In this document: positions 8,715-16,175 of the stretch, piece after piece
How the letters are laid out: each line of letters opens with the position of its first letter
How positions within the stretch are numbered: the stretch's first letter is position 1
Source of the DNA: Bdellovibrionales bacterium
Lineage (GTDB): Bacteria; Bdellovibrionota; Bdellovibrionia; Bdellovibrionales; UBA1609
DNA length: 36,893 nt
Direction of reading: 5' to 3'
NCBI GenBank assembly: GCA_020850475.1
Contig: JADZEO010000021.1
Span: 1-36,893 of the forward strand
Position numbers and translations under genes: made by a program
Notes under the pieces: generated by a model
The model's database searches: none
What the model was told of the DNA's origin: nothing
Seen by the model: only the letters and a program-made list of their open reading frames with translations

Positions 8715-9278
8715 TCAGTCCTTTTGCTTAACCGCTTCGGTGACCATCTCTTGCATTTCGATCATGGTCATGCGCTTTTGCAAACGATCTTTTTCGCGCT
8801 CGAGGCGACGCTGGTCATTGCGCAAGCGAGAGCGATCATTGCTTGACAGCTTAGCGTCCTCAAATTGTTTGTCGATGTTTTCGATGTCGTAGTCGATTTG
8901 CTTCATTTGTGAATCAATATCGTACATTTCTTTGCCAATTTTGTACTTCTTGAGGAAGTCGCGCTCAAGATTTGCCGGGCACACATTGTTGTAGTTGCTG
9001 CCGCTGCGGCCGACGGTCATGCCGTTCTCTGGAGTGCAATAAAGGCTCAGACCGATTTCGCGGCCTTTGTTATAGATTTCCATGTTGGGTTTTACACCGT
9101 ACTCGCCGCAAGCCTTGATGTGCTGTTGGAAGCGAGCCTGGTCATAGCCTTTTTCACCGTCCAAGCGACCGATTTCGTGCCAATCGCCCATTTCACATTG
9201 CTCTTTGGAGAGCGTTGAACATCCAGCCATGACGACCACTGTAGTTACCAATGCCAATAATTTTGCCAAGGACTTCAC
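8715..9278 (-). CDS. DUF2799-type lipoprotein
   Basis: A 187-residue lipoprotein starting at GTG 9278 with AAAGGGG six bases upstream. Lipobox VMAGC places the lipidated Cys at about 20. The first 100 residues carry the spaced C, W, G-x-x-DG and G-Y/F pattern of the DUF2799 family (CEMGDWHEIGRLDGEKGYD, later KACGEYGV, YNKGREIGLSLYC). The C-terminal 70 residues are a strongly charged coiled coil. DUF2799 proteins are predicted outer-membrane lipoproteins of unknown function. The gene is monocistronic, ends at the terminator noted at 8647-8684, and has a perfect palindrome 20 bases upstream of its start. Confidence 0.85.
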   Translation of the reverse strand: MKSLAKLLALVTTVVVMAGCSTLSKEQCEMGDWHEIGRLDGEKGYDQARFQQHIKACGEYGVKPNMEIYNKGREIGLSLYCTPENGMTVGRSGSNYNNVCPANLERDFLKKYKIGKEMYDIDSQMKQIDYDIENIDKQFEDAKLSSNDRSRLRNDQRRLEREKDRLQKRMTMIEMQEMVTEAVKQKD

Positions 9279-9297
9279 GTGATACCCCTTTCGTCTG

Positions 9298-9311
9298 TAT
9301 CGATATCGATA
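9298..9311. promoter_or_regulatory. 14-base perfect palindrome upstream of lipoprotein gene
   Basis: TATCGATATCGATA is self-complementary and lies 20-33 bases upstream of the GTG start of the DUF2799 lipoprotein gene, in the region where its promoter should be. It could be an operator. No clear promoter hexamers were assigned. Confidence 0.35.
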
Positions 9312-9373
9312 AAAGCAATTATCCGCCTAAGTTAGGAAGGAACTTTGAGAGAAGCAATAGAAATGTCAGTCGT

Positions 9374-10384
9374 TTAAGGGTGGGGATAATAGCTCTGATA
9401 CCACGCAAAAAAGCGTTCAAGCCCAGTGCGCAGGGGTGTATTCGGCGCAAACTCAAAATCCATTTGCAGATCGAGGACATCGGCGTAGGTGTCGGCCACG
9501 TCGCCGGGTTGGAGGCCTTTGAGTTGACGCACGGCTCTTTTACCTATGATGGATTCTAAAGTTTCGATGAAGTCTTTAAGCAACACCGGCGAATGGTTGC
9601 CAATGTTGTAGATCTTGTATGGAGCGCGACTGGTCCCAGGATCAGGGCGGTCCCCCGTCCAGAGGGGGTTGGTCACCGGTGGTCGCTCCACCATGCGAAC
9701 CAAGGCTTCGGTGACGTCATCGATGTAGGTAAAGTCACGATGATGGTGACCATCATTGAAAACCTCAATGGGTTCGCCGCTGAGAATTTTTTTGGTGAAT
9801 GCAAATACGGCCATGTCGGGGCGACCCCAGGGACCGTACACGGTAAAAAACCGGAGCCCCGTACACGGCAGCTGGTAAAGGTGAGCTTAACTGTGGGCCA
9901 TCATTTCATTGGCCTTTTTTGTCGCCGCATAGAGTGAAAGCGGATGTTCAGTGCTTTGGTGAACCGAATACGGCATGTGAGTGTTGGCTCCATAGACACT
10001 GCTCGATGAAGCAAACATAAAGTGAGAGCAATTTTGTTGGCGGCAGGTTTCAAGGACGGAGTAAAATCCGTTCAAGTTGGAATGAATGTACTCCTGGGGA
10101 TGATCGATCGAATATCGAACCCCAGGTTGGGCCGCCAGATGCACCACCACCTGCGGAGAAAAATCTCGGTAAGAGCGGCTAAAGTCTTCGATGTTGGCGA
10201 GATCCATTTGCACAAACTGAAATTCCGGCGAAGTTTTAAGGCGGCCCAGGCGAGCTTGCTTGAGATTGACGTCGTAATAGGGGCTCAGATTATCAATCCC
10301 TAGAACCGAGTCTCCTCGGTCGAGTAGCTTTTGAGTGAGGGCGGCGCCAATAAAACCTGCAGCGCCGGTGACCAGGATGTCCAA
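9374..10384 (-). pseudogene. UDP-glucuronate 4-epimerase-like gene broken by an in-frame TAA
   Basis: The 336-codon frame matches the usual length of short-chain dehydrogenase-type UDP-glucuronate epimerases. It has the TGAAGFIG dinucleotide-binding motif near the start, SPYYDVNLK typical of the glucuronate group, SSSSVYG, and the catalytic Y-A-A-T-K. At 9887-9889 (minus strand) the codon after MMAHS is TAA, where family members have Tyr; translation then resumes in the same frame with HLYQLPCTGLRFFTVYGPWGRPDM. There is no frameshift. A single base change (TAT or TAC to TAA) therefore splits the enzyme into 165 residues and a remnant. All later motifs look intact, so the lesion is recent, a sequencing error, or a read-through site. 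Confidence 0.85.
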
Positions 10385-10432
10385 AGTTCTGCTCCTGCTT
10401 TTTGCCCGAATTCCGCATGCTGTAGAACAGCA

Positions 10433-10479
10433 AAGCTATAGCTTGCCTTTACTGCCCATTAGAATAGAAGCAAATGGGC
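10433..10479. promoter_or_regulatory. Paired palindromes in divergent intergenic region
   Basis: Between the epimerase pseudogene and the thioredoxin-like gene lie a 12-base perfect palindrome AAGCTATAGCTT (10433-10444) and an inverted repeat GCCCATT/AATGGGC (10454-10460 and 10473-10479). Both sit where divergent promoters are expected. They look operator-like, but no regulator is assigned. Confidence 0.3.
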
Positions 10480-10519
10480 CGAGAGGCTACGTGATTTCGA
10501 AGTTTGTGGGGAGTTGATT

Positions 10520-11101
10520 ATGTCTCACGCGATCAAAGGGATTCTCGCCGTGGTGCTGGTTGGCATCGTGATGGGGGCTGCCTGGTGGAAATATCAGGAC
10601 TTTCTTAATCAAGGATCGCGTCCCCCAGAAGGCACGCAAAAGCTCAATCAAATGGAAGCGAAGGGTGTGCCTGATTTTTCCTTGACGACCTTAAGCGGCG
10701 AGTCGGTGCAATTGGCTGCGCTTAAAGATCGTGTGGTCATCGTTAGTTTTTGGGCGACCTGGTGCGAACCCTGTGTTGAAGAGTTTCCGTCACTGGTAAA
10801 TTTGATTCGCGAGTTTAAGGGGAAGGTGGTCTTGCTAGCGGTGAGTGCAGATAACAGCGTGGATGAGCTTAAGGCCTTCGTAAAAGCCTTTAAGGCCGAT
10901 GACCCTCATATCAAGATCATGTGGGACAAAGAGCAAAAGGTGGCCAATCTTTATGGCACCGAGGCTTTGCCGGAATCTTACATTTTAGGCTATGACAACT
11001 CGCTCATTCGCAAAATTGCTGGAGTCGACAAGTGGGACACTCCAGAGGCCATCGAATTTTTTCGCGATATCGTTGATAAAAAAATTAAGGCCGCGCACTA
11101 G
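10520..11101 (+). CDS. Membrane-anchored TlpA/ResA-like thioredoxin-fold protein
   Basis: About 193 residues from ATG 10520, which has GGGGAG seven bases upstream; the TTG at 10514 is less likely. An N-terminal hydrophobic segment (about 6-24) acts as anchor or signal. The thioredoxin fold contains SFWATWCEPC with the redox pair Cys82 and Cys85, and a cis-proline region near LPESYIL. This is the pattern of periplasmic TlpA/ResA thiol-disulfide oxidoreductases, which reduce disulfides in cytochrome c maturation or envelope proteins. Upstream is a divergent pseudogene, and no partner such as CcdA is in the window, so the physiological target is unknown. Confidence 0.85.
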   Translation: MSHAIKGILAVVLVGIVMGAAWWKYQDFLNQGSRPPEGTQKLNQMEAKGVPDFSLTTLSGESVQLAALKDRVVIVSFWATWCEPCVEEFPSLVNLIREFKGKVVLLAVSADNSVDELKAFVKAFKADDPHIKIMWDKEQKVANLYGTEALPESYILGYDNSLIRKIAGVDKWDTPEAIEFFRDIVDKKIKAAH

Positions 11102-11164
11102 AGCGTGAGGTCTCTGGGGCGAGCGCCAGGCCGTTCTATGAGATTACGCGTGAGTCCTCGGGTT

Positions 11165-11890
11165 TTACAAATGAGTGTGGGCTTCGTCGTGACAGAGGTA
11201 AGAGCCGCGCTTGTGCGCCTCTATCCGCCATCCGGCAAGCTGGAGTTCTGTTTTAAAATCAATTTCACTCTGATAATAATGAAAGTAGCGCAGTGGTTTT
11301 CGTGGGCGACCAGAGGCCGCGATGGGGCGTAAGGTGTCTCCTTCACTCCAGGCGCCCGGGAATTTGCGCCACTTAATTTTGAGCAATGCAGAACCCACGG
11401 CTTCGCGAGAAAAAGGCCGGATACTGCCAATTGCTGGAGTTACTAAGAGCCCTCCTCGCGGCTTGAGTTTGTCACGCAGGCTTTGGAGAAACTCGATGCG
11501 CCCGCCGACGGTGGGGAGCGAAGCTAGCTGCACTTGTGGCAAATAAATGAGGTCATAGGCTTCACCGGAAGGTGACGAGGACAGGGTGCGTGGTCCATGG
11601 TCGAGAATCAGGGTGTGGGTCAGCGGCTGCGCTCTTTGGAGACGATTGAGAATCTGCAACTCACCCGTGGTGAGTTCCTCAGGCGACACGTCCTCAAGAG
11701 TGCGAGTTAACGGTGGTTGGCCTCGGCGCGGGGCCTTAGCGAGTCGGCTAGCGGACTGGGGAGATTTAAGATCCTGTGTGGTGAGAAGGTAGAGCGCTTG
11801 CTTAAGGCCCGCCTTCCACTTATCCGGCGTAAACATCGGATGAATAGTATTGCCGCCGGGTCGCGGGAGGGCAAGTCGTCGCCCACCCAT
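11165..11890 (-). CDS. Degenerate SAM-methyltransferase-like protein
   Basis: About 241 residues. The C-terminal half resembles class I methyltransferases: YDLIYLPQVQ then a helix and LRDKLKPRGGLLVTPA (the post-III region), and later RYFHYYQSEIDFKTELQLAGW, similar to the end of TRM9/UbiE-like enzymes. The expected SAM-binding DxGxGxG motif is not present; the best remnant is LILDHGPRTL. The N-terminus is Arg/Pro-rich and not family-like. The start is uncertain (ATG 11890 or 11836, neither with a good ribosome site). It may be an inactive homologue, a decaying gene or an unusual subfamily. It is convergent with the TlpA-like gene. Confidence 0.55.
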   Translation of the reverse strand: MGGRRLALPRPGGNTIHPMFTPDKWKAGLKQALYLLTTQDLKSPQSASRLAKAPRRGQPPLTRTLEDVSPEELTTGELQILNRLQRAQPLTHTLILDHGPRTLSSSPSGEAYDLIYLPQVQLASLPTVGGRIEFLQSLRDKLKPRGGLLVTPAIGSIRPFSREAVGSALLKIKWRKFPGAWSEGDTLRPIAASGRPRKPLRYFHYYQSEIDFKTELQLAGWRIEAHKRGSYLCHDEAHTHL

Positions 11891-11910
11891 GAATGGGAGT
11901 GGGGGACACT

Positions 11911-11955
11911 CTTAATAATACGCTGCATTACGCAGCATTTGGCGGCAATATTAAG
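11911..11955. promoter_or_regulatory. Nested inverted repeat upstream of the DUF2089 promoter
   Basis: Outer arms CTTAATA (11911-11917) and TATTAAG (11949-11955) enclose an inner hairpin GCTGC-ATTAC-GCAGC (11922-11936). It lies 18 bases upstream of a near-perfect promoter and may be an operator or a structured 5' region of the divergent gene. Confidence 0.4.
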
Positions 11956-11972
11956 AAATTTAATTAATTTTA

Positions 11973-12001
11973 TTGAAAACTTGAGTTTTATTAATTATAA
12001 T
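11973..12001 (+). promoter_or_regulatory. Sigma-70-type promoter for DUF2089/SHOCT-like pair
   Basis: TTGAAA (11973-11978), a 17-base spacer and TATAAT (11996-12001). The surrounding 60 bases are strongly AT-rich compared with neighbours. The -10 overlaps an in-frame ATG at 12000, which rules out that codon as the start of the downstream gene. Confidence 0.8.
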
Positions 12002-12023
12002 GGCTTTAAATTTGAAGGTATTT

Positions 12024-12386
12024 ATGAAAACAGACTGGCAGGACCTATTGCAATTGGTCAAAGGTGAGGATTTTTCGGTCGAGCGGGTGCGCCTGGAGCG
12101 GACCGGAATCGCGGTGGAGGGGAACTTTGAACTCCCCCCTTTGGCTCGCCTCTCCCAAGAGGACCAGGTTTTTGTCGCTGCCTTTGTGAGTTCTCATGGG
12201 TCGATCAAAGAAATGGAACGCTTGTTTGGCGTGAGCTACCCGACCATCAAAAACCGTCTCAACCAAATTGGCACTCAATTGGGTGGACTGGGGGTCGCGC
12301 CAGTGACTCGAACCGACGAGGTGTTGGAGCGGGTGGAGCGGGGCGAACTCACGGCGGACGAAGCCGTTGAGTTGCTCAAAAGGTAA
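12024..12386 (+). CDS. DUF2089-family protein
   Basis: A 120-residue protein from ATG 12024, which has GAAGG five bases upstream; the longer start at 12000 lies in the promoter. The middle carries the family pattern FELPPLARLSQEDQVFVAAF followed by a helix-turn-helix-like segment (IKEMERLFGVSYPTIKNRLN), suggesting DNA binding. The C-terminal 25 residues (VLERVERGELTADEAVELLK) form a SHOCT-like short helical motif. DUF2089 proteins are typically encoded beside a SHOCT-like protein, as here, and are thought to be transcription regulators. A role for this pair in envelope stress or autoregulation is inference. It is co-transcribed with the next gene. Confidence 0.85.
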   Translation: MKTDWQDLLQLVKGEDFSVERVRLERTGIAVEGNFELPPLARLSQEDQVFVAAFVSSHGSIKEMERLFGVSYPTIKNRLNQIGTQLGGLGVAPVTRTDEVLERVERGELTADEAVELLKR

Positions 12387-12440
12387 ATGAAAATTGAAAA
12401 ACGGTGCTACGCAAACGATGTGCAAAACTGGGAGGAAATC

Positions 12441-12887
12441 ATGAGCGAAGAGCGACGAAAGATTTTGGATATGTTGGCCCAAGGTAAGATCACCGCTGCC
12501 GACGCAGAAAAATTACTGGATGCCACCGCCTCGGCGGGCCCGCGTGCGGAGCCTGACTTGGCGGCCGCGGATGGCGCGAAGCCTTCGGGTGGGCGCAAAG
12601 AGCCTAAGTATCTGCGGATTCAGGTGGATGCCGCCAAAGACGGCGAGGGGACCGAGAAGGTCAACATCAAGGTTCCTTTTAAGTTAATGCGTGCGGGAAT
12701 GAAGCTTGCGGCGCTGATGCCCAGTGGAGCTCGCGATAAAGTGAGTGAGGCCTTAAGTAAAAAAGGCATTGATATTGATCTTTCGAAGGCCAAGGGCGAA
12801 GACCTTGAAGAGTTGATCCAACACCTGGCCGAAATCTCAATTGATGTCGACAGCGATCGCGAAAGGGTGCGGATCTTCTGCGAATAA
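12441..12887 (+). CDS. SHOCT-like domain protein partnered with DUF2089
   Basis: A 148-residue protein from ATG 12441, with GGAGG five bases upstream (the frame is open from 12387 but without a good site). The N-terminus, EERRKILDMLAQGKITAADAEKLLD, is a SHOCT-like helical motif that mirrors the tail of the upstream protein. An Ala/Pro/Gly-rich linker follows. The C-terminal domain has the typical YLRIQV and EKVNIKVPFKLMRAGMKLAALMP segments seen in these partners. No membrane segment is seen. The matched motifs in the two products suggest they bind each other or a shared partner. The gene ends one base from the convergent GNAT gene. Confidence 0.8.
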   Translation: MSEERRKILDMLAQGKITAADAEKLLDATASAGPRAEPDLAAADGAKPSGGRKEPKYLRIQVDAAKDGEGTEKVNIKVPFKLMRAGMKLAALMPSGARDKVSEALSKKGIDIDLSKAKGEDLEELIQHLAEISIDVDSDRERVRIFCE

Positions 12888-12888
12888 G

Positions 12889-13404
12889 TTAGATGTCTTT
12901 GCGGAGTTCGTAGTAGGGCCACCGGGCCATCTTTGGGCCGGTGACGCGATAACCGTGCTTGCGAAACAAGTTTTGAAGTTTATAGTTTTTGACGTGAGTC
13001 TGGGCGAGAAAGTACTGGGCACCCATTTGCTTCATCCACTCTTCGGCCTCTTGGAGCATCCGTGAGGCCAAACCCATGCGCCGGTGCTCGGGTGCAATGT
13101 ACCGAGTAAAAAAGCTGCCATAAGTGAAGTTATCGGCATCTTTCTTAATTGAAAAAATGGAGTGCCCGAGCATCTCGCCGTCGAGATCGCTCGCAACTAC
13201 AATCTTGTGATGTGGGTCATGGGTGGCCCCCATGATTCTCTCCTTCATTTGGTTGAAGGTGAAGTCCTCGATGACCTCGCGAGCCAGCATGGGGTCGTTG
13301 TTAAACTCCGGGACCATTTCCAGAATGGTTTCCATGCAGCGTCCGACAATGAGGTCGACTTCGTTGGGATTGTGGCGATCGACTTCGCGCAAATGAATCT
13401 TCAT
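12889..13404 (-). CDS. GNAT-family N-acetyltransferase
   Basis: A 171-residue protein with the GNAT acetyl-CoA-binding motif A at about 101-115 (RYIAPEHRRMGLASRML, the R/Q-x-x-G-x-G/A region), a preceding beta strand (HKIVVASDLDGEMLGHSIFSI), and the late aromatic motif YKLQNLFRKHGYRV. It transfers acetyl groups to an amine; the substrate cannot be read from the sequence. The start at ATG 13404 gives the normal N-terminus for the family. Its stop is one base from the convergent SHOCT-like gene, so the two share no terminator space. Confidence 0.85.
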   Translation of the reverse strand: MKIHLREVDRHNPNEVDLIVGRCMETILEMVPEFNNDPMLAREVIEDFTFNQMKERIMGATHDPHHKIVVASDLDGEMLGHSIFSIKKDADNFTYGSFFTRYIAPEHRRMGLASRMLQEAEEWMKQMGAQYFLAQTHVKNYKLQNLFRKHGYRVTGPKMARWPYYELRKDI

Positions 13405-13437
13405 TTGTTGTGGCGCCTTCTTTTTGCCCGCGCAAAT

Positions 13438-15399
13438 TTACTTGCCGAGTTTGAACTTCTTTTTCAAATCCTTGAGGCCCTTGCCGAGCTCTTCTTTGGC
13501 TTTTTCCTTTTGACTGCTTTCGGCTGATTTTTTACTTCCTTCGAGCTGGCTCTCGGCCTTTTGCTTTGCCCCTTCGACTTCGCCTTTAACCCGCGCGACT
13601 TCTTTGTCGAGTTGACCCTTGATCTTGTCAAACTCGGCGGTCAGTTTGGCTTTTTCGGCACCAATTTTTTCGTCGACTAAGGCTTTGAGTTTAGCTCGAG
13701 CCTCGTCAATCTTGGCCTGAATTTGCTTTTGAAAGCCCTTGGAGAGTTCTTCGGCCAGGTTAGAACGAAGACTTAGATCCAACTTCTTCCAAGTTCCCGT
13801 TGCCGAGGCGTCCAGGGTAATTTCCGGGATACCTGCCATCACGTTGGTAAGGATTTCCTTGACGGTGTTGGACTTGGCATCAATGTCGTACTTCATTTCG
13901 CGGAAGTAATTTTTAACTCCAACTTTGAGTTGGTCATTCTGCAGAGTCGCGATCATCTGGCTCTGACCTTTGGACTGATTAATCAGGAATTTGACATCGG
14001 AACTGTCGGAGATCTTCTGCGATCCAACCGGGAAAGAGCCAATGGTCAGCTTCACTTCGTCCTTGGGTTGATCAGTCGTGTGATCGAGGGTGACCAAGGT
14101 GTCAAAGCCAAAAATCTGTTGTTTAGGGAACTCGCCCTTAATGGTAGCGATGGTCGGCTTACCCAGCTGCACGGGATTGGTGGTGACATCGCGAATTTCA
14201 CCTTCAATTTTGCCACTGTATTCGCCGTGAGAGGGCTCAGAACTAATTCGCGCTTTTTTGAGCCAAAACAACGGGTAGCCCGTCGTCACCGGGAAGCGGT
14301 AGGTTTTGCCAGAGCCGCGGGGAGTGGGCACGAGCTTTTCCGACTCTTGGGCGGTCTTTTGCTCTTCGGTTTTTTTCGGCGGCATGTATTCGCGCGCAAT
14401 GGCCATGTACTTGTTCAGGGTCACGAGTTTATCGGCGAACATTTTGCCAAAAAGTTTTTTGGCAAAATCACCCATATCGAGTTTAGGAATCTTAAGGCGT
14501 GCCTCTAAGTCCTTGAGGTCTTGCTTAACGAGCTCGTCGAGTTCTTTGAAGGACTTGTCGACCATCTTGACGTCGCTATCGAGGTTGCTGCTGGTGTCCT
14601 TTACCAGTTTGATCTTTTGATCAGCTTCTTCTTTGAGCGCCTTGATTTGTTTGAGTGACTCGGCAAATTTAACCGGGTCTTTGGTGTCGACCTTTACCGC
14701 CTTTAGGCGATTTTCAAAATCCTTAAGTTCTTCACTCTTGGGGAGGGACTTGATGCGCTCGTCCCAGAGTTTTTGTTTTTCTTTGAGAGTTGCTTCGAGT
14801 TCTTTGATGCGCACGCTAGCTTTGAGTTCACTTTCGATATTTTTGATGTGGTCCTTGGGATCAGCACCTTCAACGAGTTGTGAGAGGTCGCCGAGGACGT
14901 TGCCTTCAAAGTCTTCTTTGGTTTGATCGAGAATTCCGGCTTCGAGTTTGGCGAGACCCTCGCCGCCCCCGGCCTTCTCGGGCTCTTTGGGAAGAATACG
15001 ACCTGGCTTTTTACGCGGTACGAGCGCTTGGATATTTTCAATCGTTGCTTCTTCGACTACAAATTTGGCTCGCAAAAGAGCGTCCCACAAAAAGCCAAAG
15101 CGAATCTCGCCGATTTGCACGAGATTTTGCGAAGGAGTTTCTTTGTCCGTGACTTGCAATCCCGCTAGGCGAAACGAACCTCCCAGAAAGCTGGTGCGGA
15201 CACTCGCAACATTCACCTCAGCGCCGTGGATATGGGTTGCGGAAAATTCGATGAGATGGCGGAGGTGGGAGTCAAACAGTAAGGAAAAATAAAGCCCAGT
15301 GCCGACGCAAATGACGACGACGGGAATCACGGCTTCCCAACGGATGGGACCCTTCGCTTTGACTTTCTTGGGTGCTGCTGGTGGGGTTGTCTCACTCAT
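13438..15399 (-). CDS. TIGR03545-type envelope protein
   Basis: About 653 residues from ATG 15399 (AGAGAG upstream), a better start than the first in-frame codon at 15423. One transmembrane segment lies near residues 20-45. It is followed by AsmA-like beta sequence, in which EVNVASVRTSFLGGSFRLAGLQVTD resembles the N-terminal repeat of lipid-transfer AsmA proteins. Long Lys/Glu-rich coiled coils follow in the middle (about 170-330), then a beta-rich part and a final Lys/Glu coiled coil. The pattern fits the TIGR03545 family, which occurs next to TIGR03546, as here. It is probably inner-membrane anchored with a large periplasmic part. Its function is not established. Confidence 0.8.
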   Translation of the reverse strand: MSETTPPAAPKKVKAKGPIRWEAVIPVVVICVGTGLYFSLLFDSHLRHLIEFSATHIHGAEVNVASVRTSFLGGSFRLAGLQVTDKETPSQNLVQIGEIRFGFLWDALLRAKFVVEEATIENIQALVPRKKPGRILPKEPEKAGGGEGLAKLEAGILDQTKEDFEGNVLGDLSQLVEGADPKDHIKNIESELKASVRIKELEATLKEKQKLWDERIKSLPKSEELKDFENRLKAVKVDTKDPVKFAESLKQIKALKEEADQKIKLVKDTSSNLDSDVKMVDKSFKELDELVKQDLKDLEARLKIPKLDMGDFAKKLFGKMFADKLVTLNKYMAIAREYMPPKKTEEQKTAQESEKLVPTPRGSGKTYRFPVTTGYPLFWLKKARISSEPSHGEYSGKIEGEIRDVTTNPVQLGKPTIATIKGEFPKQQIFGFDTLVTLDHTTDQPKDEVKLTIGSFPVGSQKISDSSDVKFLINQSKGQSQMIATLQNDQLKVGVKNYFREMKYDIDAKSNTVKEILTNVMAGIPEITLDASATGTWKKLDLSLRSNLAEELSKGFQKQIQAKIDEARAKLKALVDEKIGAEKAKLTAEFDKIKGQLDKEVARVKGEVEGAKQKAESQLEGSKKSAESSQKEKAKEELGKGLKDLKKKFKLGK

Positions 15400-15456
15400 T
15401 TTGTTCTCTCTTGTTAGTTGCAAATTAGATGGATGTTAGGTGGTCGCTGTCGTCGC

Positions 15457-15987
15457 TTATTGGTTGCCGTAGAGTTCGTCGTACTTGAAGTACCACTTAT
15501 AGAGCGAAGTGGCTTGAATGCCCTTCCAAAGCTTGGTGCCCTTAAAGCGCGCGACGACCTGCTCTCGATATTTAGCGATGAGAATTCGCGCTAACACAAA
15601 AACAATCGGTGAGAGAATGATCGCCACAACACCACTACCCATCACAATGGAATTATTAAAACGGGTGTAGGGAATAATCGGTAAGTTGTAGAGAGTTGTG
15701 TACAGACCTTGCAGCCCGGCGATCTCAAGGACTGCCCGCCCAGCGCTATCAAACACCGGATCGAGGAGATAACCGGCGAAGGCAAAAAATCCCGCACTCA
15801 GCATGGCGGCTCCGGCTTGGATCCGAAAAAAGAAAATGCAGACAAAGACCAGCAGGGTCTGCAGCGAAAAGGCTGGCGTCATACCCAAAACAAAACCTGC
15901 GGCGATTCCCGCGGCAATTTGATTGGTGCCATTCTCCGAGTTCAACAATTTGAGAAATTGAAAAATCTGCTTCAGCAGTAGTCCCAT
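15457..15987 (-). CDS. TIGR03546 (DUF2062-like) membrane protein
   Basis: A 176-residue protein with three to four hydrophobic segments (about 25-55, 58-80, 110-137). It has the conserved start of the family (FLKLLNSENGTNQIAAGIAAGFVLGMTPAFSLQTL), where G-x-x-P follows an Asn-rich turn as in DUF2062 proteins. The C-terminus is basic and cytoplasmic. It sits 57 bases upstream of the TIGR03545 gene on the same strand, the expected pair. They are probably co-transcribed and may form a membrane complex acting on envelope lipids; this is inference. Its ATG lies 11 bases from one arm of a 34-base inverted repeat. Confidence 0.85.
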   Translation of the reverse strand: MGLLLKQIFQFLKLLNSENGTNQIAAGIAAGFVLGMTPAFSLQTLLVFVCIFFFRIQAGAAMLSAGFFAFAGYLLDPVFDSAGRAVLEIAGLQGLYTTLYNLPIIPYTRFNNSIVMGSGVVAIILSPIVFVLARILIAKYREQVVARFKGTKLWKGIQATSLYKWYFKYDELYGNQ

Positions 15988-15997
15988 GGTTCCTCCG

Positions 15998-16175
15998 AAA
16001 GGTGCCTGCTACTTTTTGTCGGTCACGGTGCGTCTAGTGGGGCCATCGATGAAAACATTTTCCTGATGAACCACTAGGGCGTTATTCTAGTTTGGGATAT
16101 TACCTAGTCAACATGGCCAAGAGGGGATAAGAGTTTGTGATGCACCGTGACCGACAAAAAGTAGCAGGCACCTTT
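15998..16175. repeat. 34-base perfect terminal inverted repeat enclosing divergent promoter region
   Basis: The segment 15998-16031 is the exact reverse complement of 16142-16175. Each arm is a copy of the dispersed repeat (core AAAGGTGCCTGCTACTTT) plus TTGTCGGTCACGGTGC. The 110-base interior contains a second inverted repeat CTAGTGG/CCACTAG (16034-16040 and 16071-16077). The whole block is the 5' region of both TIGR03546 and the GT9 gene, and the right arm encodes the first residues of the GT9 protein. The design resembles a small non-autonomous element or a copied repeat pair. Confidence 0.9.

Noticed and set aside
9374-10384. A frameshift in the epimerase gene
   Set aside because: Both halves are in the same frame, and the break is one TAA codon.
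13930-14508. A + strand gene opposite the TIGR03545 gene
   Set aside because: It has no family motif or ribosome site and mirrors the Lys/Glu-rich codons of the real gene on the other strand.
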